Part shown: piece after piece, positions 1 to 4,691 of the stretch | Position numbering within the stretch: the stretch's first letter is position 1 | Layout: each line of letters opens with the position of its first letter | From: Methanoculleus sp. | GTDB lineage: Archaea; Halobacteriota; Methanomicrobia; Methanomicrobiales; Methanoculleaceae | Assembly (NCBI GenBank): GCA_028698765.1 | Contig: JAQVVW010000073.1 | Coordinates: 1-6,817, forward strand | Length of the DNA stretch: 6,817 nucleotides | Direction of reading: 5' to 3' | Notes under the pieces: generated by a model | Told to the model about the DNA's origin: nothing | Databases searched by the model: none | What the model saw: the letters and a program-made list of their open reading frames with translations, nothing else | Program-made: the position numbers and the translations under genes

Positions 1-1
1 C

Positions 2-640
2 GGCACCGCGCTCGAACGGACAAAACGGCACCCGACGATCGAGGACGGTGTCGTCATCGGGTCGGGGGCGAGCGTCCTCGGCCCCATCACCGTCGGGCGC
101 GGGGCGAAGATCGGGGCCGGCTCGGTCGTCGTCCGCCCGGTCCCCGCCGGCGCGACGGTCGTGGGGGTTCCGGGCAGGCTTGCCGGCCCGAAGTGCCGGA
201 AGGGCCAGGAAAAACTCGATCGCGGCGACCTTCCCGACCCGATGCTCCGGGTGGTCAGCCGCATGCTTGATAGGCAGAACCGGATCGAAGAGCGGCTCCG
301 GGCGGTGGAACGGTCGGGGCTGGTCTCCGGAAAGCGCCAGGAGGAGATCGTGCTCGAGGAGGGGGTCCGGGCGGCGCTCAGAGAGGTGATCGACCCGGAG
401 GTCGGGATCGACGTCGTCGATCTGGGACTGATCAAGGGGATCTCCGTCCAGGACTCCTCGGTGCTGGTGGAGATGGTCCTGACCACCACCGCCTGCCCGC
501 TCGTCGACTACCTCACCGAGCAGGTCCGGCGCCGGGTGCTCGACGTGAGCGGCGTCCGGGACGTCGAGGTCCGGGTCTTCGATGAGCCCTGGGACTGGGA
601 CCGGTACTTCGGTCAGCGGGACGTTCTCGGGAAACCCTGA
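2..640 (+). CDS. cysE: Serine O-acetyltransferase (CysE) fused to a C-terminal MIP18/DUF59 (SufT-like) domain, 5'-truncated by window edge
   Basis: The frame is open from base 2, so the gene starts before the window; 212 residues are visible. Residues 1-60 are the end of a left-handed beta-helix acetyltransferase: KRHPTIEDGVVIGSGA, then ITVGRGAKIGAGSVV and VVGVPGRL, the typical finish of serine acetyltransferases, which make O-acetylserine from serine and acetyl-CoA for cysteine synthesis. A charged, probably helical linker (about 65-115, PDPMLRVVSRMLDRQNRIEERL) follows, as in many prokaryotic CysE proteins. From about residue 122 a DUF59/MIP18 domain begins: DPEVGIDVVDLGLIKG (D131 onward) and TTTACPLVDYL with its conserved cysteine, C165. 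DUF59 proteins (SufT, PaaD, MIP18) assist Fe-S protein maturation. The fusion is seen directly; a link between cysteine supply and cluster assembly is inference. The stop lies 7 bases from the convergent nadA stop. Domain calls are firm; the length and start cannot be known here. Confidence 0.87.
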   Translation, partial: GTALERTKRHPTIEDGVVIGSGASVLGPITVGRGAKIGAGSVVVRPVPAGATVVGVPGRLAGPKCRKGQEKLDRGDLPDPMLRVVSRMLDRQNRIEERLRAVERSGLVSGKRQEEIVLEEGVRAALREVIDPEVGIDVVDLGLIKGISVQDSSVLVEMVLTTTACPLVDYLTEQVRRRVLDVSGVRDVEVRVFDEPWDWDRYFGQRDVLGKP

Positions 641-647
641 AGACAGC

Positions 648-1613
648 CTACCGCGGCAGGTTCAGCATCCGCTCTATTGCCGTCCGTGCCCGGACGGCGG
701 TCTCCGCGGGGACCGTCACCCGCGGTTCGAGCCTCTCGAGGGCCGCGAGCACCTTCGCCGGATCGGTCTTCTTCATGTTGGCGCAGACCGCCTTATTCGA
801 GAGAGGGTAGAAGGCTTTCCCCGGGCACTTCTTTTCGAGCTGGTGGAGGAGCCCGATCTCGGTGCCGATGACGAACTCCCGGGCCGGGCTTTTGCAGGCG
901 TGCCGCACCATCCCCGATGTCGAGAAGACGTGATCGGCACGGTCGATCACCCCGGGCCGGCATTCGGGGTGGACGAGCACCTCGGCGTCCGGATGGGCGC
1001 GGCGGGCTTCCTCCACCTCACCGGCCGTCATCCGGTCGTGGACGATGCAGTAACCGTCCCAGGGGAGGATCTCCTTCTTCGTGAACCGGGCGACGTAGCG
1101 GGCGAGGTTTCTGTCGGGAAGGAAGATCACCTGCTCCGCGTCGAGCGACTCGACGACGGCGACGGCGTTTGCGGAGGTGCAGCAGATGTCGCTCTCCGCT
1201 TTCACTTCGGCGGAGGTGTTGACGTAGGCGACGACGGCTGCCTCCGGGAACCGCTCGCGGAGCACCCGGACCTCGCCGGCGGCGACCATCTCCGCCATCG
1301 GGCAGCAGGCATCGACCGCGGGCAGGACGACCGTCTTCTCCGGCGAGAGGATCACCGCCGTCTCGGCCATGAAGTCGACGCCGCAGAATACGATGACGTC
1401 GGCATCGATCGTCGCCGCCGCCCGTGCGAGTTCAAGCGAGTCCCCGACGAGGTCGGCGACCTCCTGCACCGCCGGGATCTGGTAGTTGTGGGCGAGGATG
1501 ACGGCGTCGCGCTCCTCTTTCAACGCGGCTATCCGTTCGGCGAGGGTCTGGTCGGGACTGGTGGACGGGATGGTATCACAACCTCTACGGTCAACGATGC
1601 GGGCCTTGTTCAC
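648..1613 (-). CDS. nadA: Quinolinate synthase NadA
   Basis: NadA condenses iminoaspartate with dihydroxyacetone phosphate to quinolinate, the committed precursor of NAD, using a [4Fe-4S] cluster in the cytoplasm. The 321-residue product shows family landmarks in order: ILAHNYQIPAVQEVADLVGDS, FCGVDFMAETA, DACCPMAEM, AYVNTSAEVKAESD, CTSANA, IFLPDRNLA, GYCIVHD, LVHPECRPG, STSGM and NKAVCANMK. Likely cluster ligands are C104, C189 and C277, whose spacing matches the pattern known for archaeal and bacterial NadA. I chose GTG at 1613, preceded by GGGGAT about 7 bases upstream; a longer version from TTG at 1640 would start inside the palindrome at 1634-1647 and is unlikely. About 20 residues then precede the conserved core, so the start is the weakest part of the call. 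No nadB/nadX or nadC is visible nearby. The upstream palindrome probably regulates it and recurs before the desulfurase operon. Confidence 0.95.
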   Translation of the reverse strand: MNKARIVDRRGCDTIPSTSPDQTLAERIAALKEERDAVILAHNYQIPAVQEVADLVGDSLELARAAATIDADVIVFCGVDFMAETAVILSPEKTVVLPAVDACCPMAEMVAAGEVRVLRERFPEAAVVAYVNTSAEVKAESDICCTSANAVAVVESLDAEQVIFLPDRNLARYVARFTKKEILPWDGYCIVHDRMTAGEVEEARRAHPDAEVLVHPECRPGVIDRADHVFSTSGMVRHACKSPAREFVIGTEIGLLHQLEKKCPGKAFYPLSNKAVCANMKKTDPAKVLAALERLEPRVTVPAETAVRARTAIERMLNLPR

Positions 1614-1633
1614 AAACGTTATCCCCTGTACTC

Positions 1634-1647
1634 TTAACAATTGTTAA
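1634..1647. promoter_or_regulatory. Perfect 14-bp palindrome upstream of nadA, putative operator
   Basis: TTAACAATTGTTAA is a perfect dyad lying 20 bases upstream of the chosen nadA GTG, between nadA and the divergent gene at 1685. The identical 14 bases recur at 4622-4635 before the desulfurase operon. It is strongly AT-rich in GC-rich DNA and sits roughly where a nadA TATA/BRE element would be expected (25-30 bases upstream of a short-leader start), so a bound protein could block TBP/TFB. The sequence and recurrence are seen directly; the operator role is inferred. It could also influence the divergent gene. Confidence 0.7.
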
Positions 1648-1684
1648 TGCGTGGCGCGGCCCCGGGCCCCGCGGAGACGATCTC

Positions 1685-2033
1685 ATGGCGCGAATCCTGT
1701 CTGAACGAGATGCAGCGGTCTTGAAGAAGGCTGCTCCGGAGTGCATGGGGCTGATCTGTTCGGGTTCGGGAGGGCCATACCGGTCAATCCTCCCAGCGCT
1801 TGCGAAACCACTACGCGACGGACGGGGAGGACTTCCGCATCCGGCTGGAACGGCTCGACGGCGACGACCTCCGCTACCTCGTGGAACTGATCCTGGACGG
1901 GAGCGAGAGTCTCGGGTGCGTTCCTCCCGGGTATATCGAGGTCTTCCTCACCTTAGTCGATAGCCGGCTCGGCCGGGACGCTGCTCTCTCGATCCTGCGG
2001 CACTACGAGAGCGAGGACGGGTGCTCCCCCTGA
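1685..2033 (+). pseudogene. Small conserved hypothetical protein, interrupted by a one-base frameshift
   Basis: The frame opens at ATG 1685, with GGAG 8 bases upstream (1673-1676), and reads MARILSERDAAVLKKAAPEC then MGLICSGSGGPYRSILPALA. At the AAA run 1805-1807 it loses sense, while the +1 frame continues with NHYATDGEDFRIRLERLDGD and on to DGCSP and TGA at 2031-2033. Removing one A joins the halves into a smooth product of about 115 residues, so the gene has suffered an insertion or the base is a sequencing error. I do not recognise a function; similar short proteins seem to occur in methanogens, but this is recollection, not a search. The protein is mostly helical in appearance, has a Cys-rich start (PEC, LIC) and no signal peptide or membrane segment. 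It is divergent from nadA, with the palindrome at 1634-1647 between them. Confidence 0.68.
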
Positions 2034-2060
2034 TCGGCCGGAGAATGGCGCTAACTCCCA

Positions 2061-2065
2061 TTTTT
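2061..2065 (+). terminator. Possible T-tract terminator after the frameshifted gene
   Basis: A run of five T in GC-rich DNA lies 28 bases past the stop at 2033. Archaeal RNA polymerase can terminate at short T tracts. Flanking TGGC and GCCA could pair weakly. It stands upstream of the promoter of the next gene, a sensible place for termination, but the run is short. Confidence 0.3.
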
Positions 2066-2092
2066 GCCACGTTCTCTTCCGCCTGCAGGATG

Positions 2093-2100
2093 TTTATTGG
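2093..2100 (+). promoter_or_regulatory. Putative TATA box for the sulfur carrier-thiolase pair
   Basis: The AT-rich patch GTTTATTG is centred about 30 bases before ATG 2126. With the usual archaeal spacing of about 25 bases, transcription would begin a few bases before the ATG. No purine-rich ribosome binding site lies between (the ATG is preceded by ATAAAACGAAC), which fits a leaderless transcript. A second AT patch, AATATAAA (2110-2117), is too close to the start codon to serve as the TATA box for this gene. Confidence 0.4.
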
Positions 2101-2125
2101 GTTATGTGACCAATATAAAACGAAC

Positions 2126-2320
2126 ATGCAGATCATTCTCCCGGACAAAAGCGTGCGAACGGTCCCCGGCACCTCCGCGCCGATAGAGGAGATCCTCATC
2201 GAGCTCGGGATCAACCCTGCGACCGTGATCGTCGTGAAGAACGGCATGATCGTCCCCGAGGACGTGACGGCGGGCGAGGACGACGAGATCCGGGTTCTCC
2301 GGTTCTCGCACGGCGGGTGA
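2126..2320 (+). CDS. SAMP/MoaD/ThiS-family ubiquitin-like sulfur carrier
   Basis: This 64-residue protein has the beta-grasp look of the MoaD/ThiS/SAMP family: a short strand pair (MQIILPDKSVRTVPG), a helix (SAPIEEILIELGI), VIVVKNGMIVPEDVTAGEDD and a final strand ending in the diglycine tail SHGG. Such carriers are adenylated at the C-terminal glycine by an E1-like enzyme, converted to a thiocarboxylate and then give sulfur to tRNA thiolation, molybdopterin or thiamine synthesis; in haloarchaea they are also attached to proteins. ATG 2126 gives the normal family length; the frame is open upstream to 2021 but that extension does not resemble the family. The stop overlaps the start zone of the downstream PP-loop thiolase, pointing to tRNA 2-thiouridine as the target. 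An E1-like partner is encoded at 6270. SAMP2-like is the likeliest assignment, inferred from context. Confidence 0.88.
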   Translation: MQIILPDKSVRTVPGTSAPIEEILIELGINPATVIVVKNGMIVPEDVTAGEDDEIRVLRFSHGG

Positions 2321-2325
2321 TCCGG

Positions 2326-3240
2326 GTGTCCCCCGCTGAGAACCTCTGCTCCCTCTGCCGCGAACCTGCGGTCGTCCGCCTTACTGATCCGGAGCGGCGA
2401 CTTTGCGCCGCCCATTTCATCGAGGACGTCGAGGCACGCGTTCTTACCGCCTTGACGCGCGAGCAGATGGTCGCGCCGGGCGACCGGGTCGCTGTCGGCC
2501 TGAGCGGGGGAAAAGACAGCACCGCTCTGCTCCTGCTGCTCCACCGCTTCCTCTCCACACTCGGCGCAACCCTCGTCGCCGCCACCGTCGACGAAGGGAT
2601 CGCGGGCTACCGCGAAGAGACCCTCAAGGCCGCAGAATCCCTGACAACGGAACTCGGCGTCGAGCACACCATCGTCACGTTCGCCGACCTCTTCGGGAAC
2701 GATCTAGACCGGCTGCTCGTCGGAAGAGAGGCGCAGGGCTGCACCGTCTGCGGCGTGCTCCGCAGGCGGGCGCTCGCCGAAGCGGTGAAGAGGACCAGCG
2801 CGACGAAACTCGCCACCGGCCATAACCTCGACGACGAGGCGCAGTCGGTCCTGATGAACGTCCTCCGCGGCGACCTGCCCCGCCTCGTCTCCGACACCTC
2901 GACCGGACAGCCCGGGCACTTCGTCCCGCGGATAAAGCCCCTCGCCGTTCTCTCTGAGAAGGAGATCGTGACCTACCTCCTCCTCCGCGGTTACTATCGC
3001 GACCTGCCCGAGTGCCCCTATGCCGGGACGGCGCTTCGCTCAGAGGTGCGGACGATGCTTGCGGGGCTCGAGCATCGCCACCCGGGAACGATGGCCTGCC
3101 TGATGCGGTTCCGCGACGGGGCCAGGCGATCGGCCGGTCCGGCGGCGTCGACGGGTGTGCTCGGGACCTGCCGGATCTGCGGGGAACTCACGAGCGGCGA
3201 GGTCTGCCAGGTCTGCAGGCTGCTCGGGCGGGGGGGATAG
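2326..3240 (+). CDS. Ncs6/NcsA/TtuA-type tRNA 2-thiolation enzyme (TIGR00269-like PP-loop ATPase)
   Basis: The product (304 residues) matches enzymes that adenylate U34 or U54 of tRNA and replace O2 with sulfur from a thiocarboxylated carrier. In order it has an N-terminal zinc finger (CSLC at 8-11, then LCAAHF), the PP-loop SGGKDST starting at S60, the CTVCGVLRRRAL motif (C139, C142), ATGHNLDDEAQSVLMN, a cysteine in LPECPYAG (C230) and a C-terminal zinc finger (CRICGELTSGEVCQVC). C139, C142 and C230 match the three cysteines that hold a [4Fe-4S] cluster in the TtuA group, so this enzyme is itself probably an Fe-S client. GTG 2326 is preferred because GGTGA (2316-2320) sits 5 bases before it; GTG 2317, overlapping the stop of the carrier gene, is the alternative. 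Tight coupling with the carrier supports a shared operon. Whether it acts on position 34 or 54 cannot be told from the sequence. Confidence 0.92.
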   Translation: MSPAENLCSLCREPAVVRLTDPERRLCAAHFIEDVEARVLTALTREQMVAPGDRVAVGLSGGKDSTALLLLLHRFLSTLGATLVAATVDEGIAGYREETLKAAESLTTELGVEHTIVTFADLFGNDLDRLLVGREAQGCTVCGVLRRRALAEAVKRTSATKLATGHNLDDEAQSVLMNVLRGDLPRLVSDTSTGQPGHFVPRIKPLAVLSEKEIVTYLLLRGYYRDLPECPYAGTALRSEVRTMLAGLEHRHPGTMACLMRFRDGARRSAGPAASTGVLGTCRICGELTSGEVCQVCRLLGRGG

Positions 3241-3458
3241 AAGACCGTCGGCCTCTCCGGTATTATCCGAATCTCTCCTCCTTATGTCTCCCCTGCTCAA
3301 GTTCTCCATCCAGCACCGGGTATACCGCAGGGTTCTCATGTATCAGGCCCCGGAAGTCCGGTGAGACGCATACCCTCAGTCCGCCTGCTGGCGAATCGAG
3401 CAGAGAAGCCTTATTGCTGCGCAGGATCCAGACGAGTCAACTAAAGGAGATGTTATGG
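3241..3458. other. Intergenic region without a supported gene
   Basis: These 218 bases between the thiolase and the DUF6448 gene hold no convincing reading frame on either strand and no tRNA-like fold that I can see. Base composition is more even than in the flanking genes. CTTATTG near 3410-3416 could be a weak TATA element for the downstream gene, and AAAGGAG (3443-3449) is its ribosome binding site. A short dyad, CCGGA-AG-TCCGG at 3350-3361, is of doubtful meaning. Confidence 0.5.
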
Positions 3459-3998
3459 ATGCCACCCCATTGTGATACTCGGGACGGCCCTGTGGTCAGT
3501 GCAGCAACGACGGCTCTGGAGAAGGGAAATGTGAATTACGTTCTCATCTGGGTGCCGAAGAAATCGGAGAGAGAACTGACCGACGCATTCGAGCGGACAA
3601 TGAAGGTTCGGAAGCTCGGCGAGGGGGCAAAAGACCTTGCCGATGACTGGTTCTTCGAGACCGCGATCAGGCTCCACCGGGCAGGCGAGGGAGCGCCCTA
3701 CACCGGATTGAAACCGGCAGGCCTCGACGAGGGGCCTGTGGTCCCCCGCGCCGAGAAGGCGATAGAAACCGGTGACGCCGATGAAGTCATCGGTTTTGTC
3801 CTCGATGCAGTGAGAGAAGACCTGCAGCACCGCTTTCATGCCGTCATCGAGAAGAAGCATTATGACCCGGACGACGTCGCAGCAGGTCGCGCGTATGTGC
3901 AGGCGTTCATTAATTTCGTGGTCTACACCCACCATCTCTACCAGTCTGTGAAAGGCGGCGGGGAGCATGAAGGGGGCGGTGGCGGTCATTCTCATTGA
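3459..3998 (+). CDS. DUF6448 family protein with His/Gly-rich C-terminal tail
   Basis: The 179-residue product begins MPPHCDTRDGPVV and contains NVNYVLIWVPKKSE, FERTMKVRKLG, DDWFFETAIRLHRAGEGAPY and TGLKPAGLDEGPVVPRAEKA, which I recognise as the DUF6448 family, whose function is unknown to me. The invariant-looking HCD near the start, the FFET...HRAGEGAPYTGLKPAG block and the tail GGGEHEGGGGGHSH all carry His/Cys/Asp groups that could bind metal; this is inference. No signal peptide or membrane segment is evident. ATG 3459 is chosen over ATG 3450 because AAAGGAG ends 9 bases before it and the family starts at MPPHCD. The gene is alone, flanked by noncoding DNA upstream and by a convergent truncated larE relic downstream. 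Its codons look somewhat less GC-biased than those of neighbours, which may mean later arrival. Confidence 0.85.
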   Translation: MPPHCDTRDGPVVSAATTALEKGNVNYVLIWVPKKSERELTDAFERTMKVRKLGEGAKDLADDWFFETAIRLHRAGEGAPYTGLKPAGLDEGPVVPRAEKAIETGDADEVIGFVLDAVREDLQHRFHAVIEKKHYDPDDVAAGRAYVQAFINFVVYTHHLYQSVKGGGEHEGGGGGHSH

Positions 3999-4008
3999 GC
4001 GGGCACTC

Positions 4009-4033
4009 TTCGGGGGTCGCCCTGGTCCCCGAA
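4009..4033 (+). terminator. Possible hairpin after the DUF6448 gene
   Basis: TTCGGGG (4009-4015) can pair with CCCCGAA (4027-4033) around an 11-base loop, starting 11 bases after the DUF6448 stop. No T tract follows, so it may be a weak terminator or an RNA 3'-end stabiliser. It lies at the convergence with the larE relic. Confidence 0.3.
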
Positions 4034-4089
4034 TACCCCTGAAATCTGGTGGGGGCCGTCCGTTCGTTCACTCGCCGGCGGCCGCCTGC

Positions 4090-4239
4090 GACGCACCGGA
4101 CCCGGTCCTTCCCGAGCGTTCGAACGGCCAGGGCGGCGAGGAGCGAGCTGTCGACGCCGCCGGAGCAGGCGACCAGCACCGCCCCCTTCTCCTCGAGCGT
4201 CTTGATGACTGCCGTTCTGGTGCCGCGTTCGGGTTCCAC
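4090..4239 (-). pseudogene. Truncated LarE-like (TIGR00268) PP-loop sulfur transferase, N-terminal remnant
   Basis: From GTG 4239, with GGGGG just upstream, the minus strand reads TRTAVIKTLEEKGAVLVACS followed by GGVDSSLLAALAVRTLGKDRVRCV. This matches the first 50 or so residues of LarE-type ATP-dependent sacrificial sulfur transferases, including the PP-loop CSGGVDSS. Full LarE proteins are roughly 270 residues. Here homology ends near 4090; the frame stays open to 3910 but runs through low-information sequence into the antisense of the DUF6448 gene, and no other frame continues the family. The active cysteine and most of the fold are missing, so it is very probably non-functional. The start lies 13 bases after the stop of the regulator gene, so the two once formed an operon, tying that regulator to sulfur chemistry. 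A breakpoint with deletion, perhaps accompanying arrival of the DUF6448 gene, is inferred. Confidence 0.68.
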
Positions 4240-4252
4240 CGGTGCTTCCCCC

Positions 4253-4576
4253 TTATGTCTCCCTGGCACACGAACTGCCCGGATCGTCTTCCTCACGGAT
4301 CTGTGCACAGATCTCGCATATCCGGGCTGCGAGGTCATCCACCTGGCCGGCCTTGAGATCCCGTGCAAGCCGGTTGAGCGATTCCTTCACCTCGCCCTCA
4401 AAAACGATCCGGTACCCCCGCTTCCCGGTGAGGTACTGGGAGATCGCCGACGGCGTCATATCGAGGAGGCGAGCGGCCTCCAGCTGGGAGACGTCCATGG
4501 CATTCAGTTCTTCCGCGATGGCAGCCCGGATCGCGGGCAGCACATTCCATACTATCGACTGGCAGGGGAGTTTCAT
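4253..4576 (-). CDS. COG2522-type XRE-family HTH transcriptional regulator with C-terminal C-x2-C
   Basis: The 107-residue protein starts MKLPCQSIVWNVLPAIRAAI and has a helix-turn-helix around residues 29-54 (DVSQLEAARLLDMTPSAISQ then YLTGKRG), typical of the archaeal COG2522 group of small predicted regulators. A helical region follows and then RICEICAQIREE. Cysteines are C5, C87, C90 and C103; the PC near the start and the C-x2-C near the end recur in this family as I remember it, and could bind an Fe-S cluster or zinc. The ATG at 4576 gives the usual family length. It is divergent from the desulfurase operon, with only 115 bases between start codons and a perfect palindrome in that gap, and is followed by a larE relic. 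A role as sensor of sulfur or Fe-S status with autoregulation is therefore plausible but inferred. Confidence 0.85.
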   Translation of the reverse strand: MKLPCQSIVWNVLPAIRAAIAEELNAMDVSQLEAARLLDMTPSAISQYLTGKRGYRIVFEGEVKESLNRLARDLKAGQVDDLAARICEICAQIREEDDPGSSCARET

Positions 4577-4610
4577 CAGACCACAACGTTTAATGGTTTC
4601 GGAGCAGATC

Positions 4611-4624
4611 TAACATTGATGTTA
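4611..4624. promoter_or_regulatory. Second, overlapping dyad TAACAT-TG-ATGTTA
   Basis: TAACAT (4611-4616) and ATGTTA (4619-4624) form an inverted repeat whose right arm shares bases with the perfect palindrome at 4621-4636. The two dyad centres are 11 bases apart, about one helical turn, so two dimers could bind side by side or the site may be an extended one. It lies 35-48 bases upstream of the regulator ATG, near that gene's expected promoter, which would suit autoregulation. Function is inferred. Confidence 0.5.
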
Positions 4625-4636
4625 ACAATTGTTAAC
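4621..4636. promoter_or_regulatory. Perfect 16-bp palindrome in the regulator-desulfurase divergent promoter, putative operator
   Basis: GTTAACAATTGTTAAC is a perfect dyad; its inner 14 bases are identical to the site before nadA (1634-1647). It stands 55 bases before the desulfurase ATG and 44 bases from the regulator ATG, so one bound protein could control both directions. It ends about 16 bases upstream of the candidate desulfurase TATA element. The sequence is seen directly; identity of the binding protein is unknown, with the adjacent HTH protein as first candidate. Confidence 0.75.
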
Positions 4637-4650
4637 TTTGACTCCGGAGA

Positions 4651-4660
4651 ACAAATACCT
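4651..4660 (+). promoter_or_regulatory. Weak candidate TATA element of the desulfurase operon
   Basis: ACAAATACCT is the most AT-rich patch between the palindrome and the start codon. Transcription about 25 bases downstream would give a leader of roughly 10 bases before ATG 4692. The match to the archaeal TATA consensus is poor, so this is a tentative placement. Confidence 0.25.
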
Positions 4661-4691
4661 TTGTGCAGGGCTGGATTACGGTGTGAGTCTC

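Noticed and set aside
582..1637. Long plus-strand open frame of 351 codons
   Set aside because: It is the antisense of nadA; the minus strand carries all NadA motifs and the plus product resembles nothing and is rich in Arg/Asp/Gly typical of GC-rich shadow frames.
1948..2667. Minus-strand open frame of 239 codons across the carrier and thiolase genes
   Set aside because: It crosses two well-supported genes in antisense, including their intergenic promoter, with no recognisable domain.
3350..3361. Short dyad CCGGA-AG-TCCGG
   Set aside because: GC-rich 5-base arms are expected by chance in this composition, and it has no partner copy or clear promoter position.
3012..3458. Upstream extension of the DUF6448 reading frame
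   Set aside because: It lies out of frame within the thiolase gene and the noncoding gap; the ribosome site and family N-terminus place the start at 3459.
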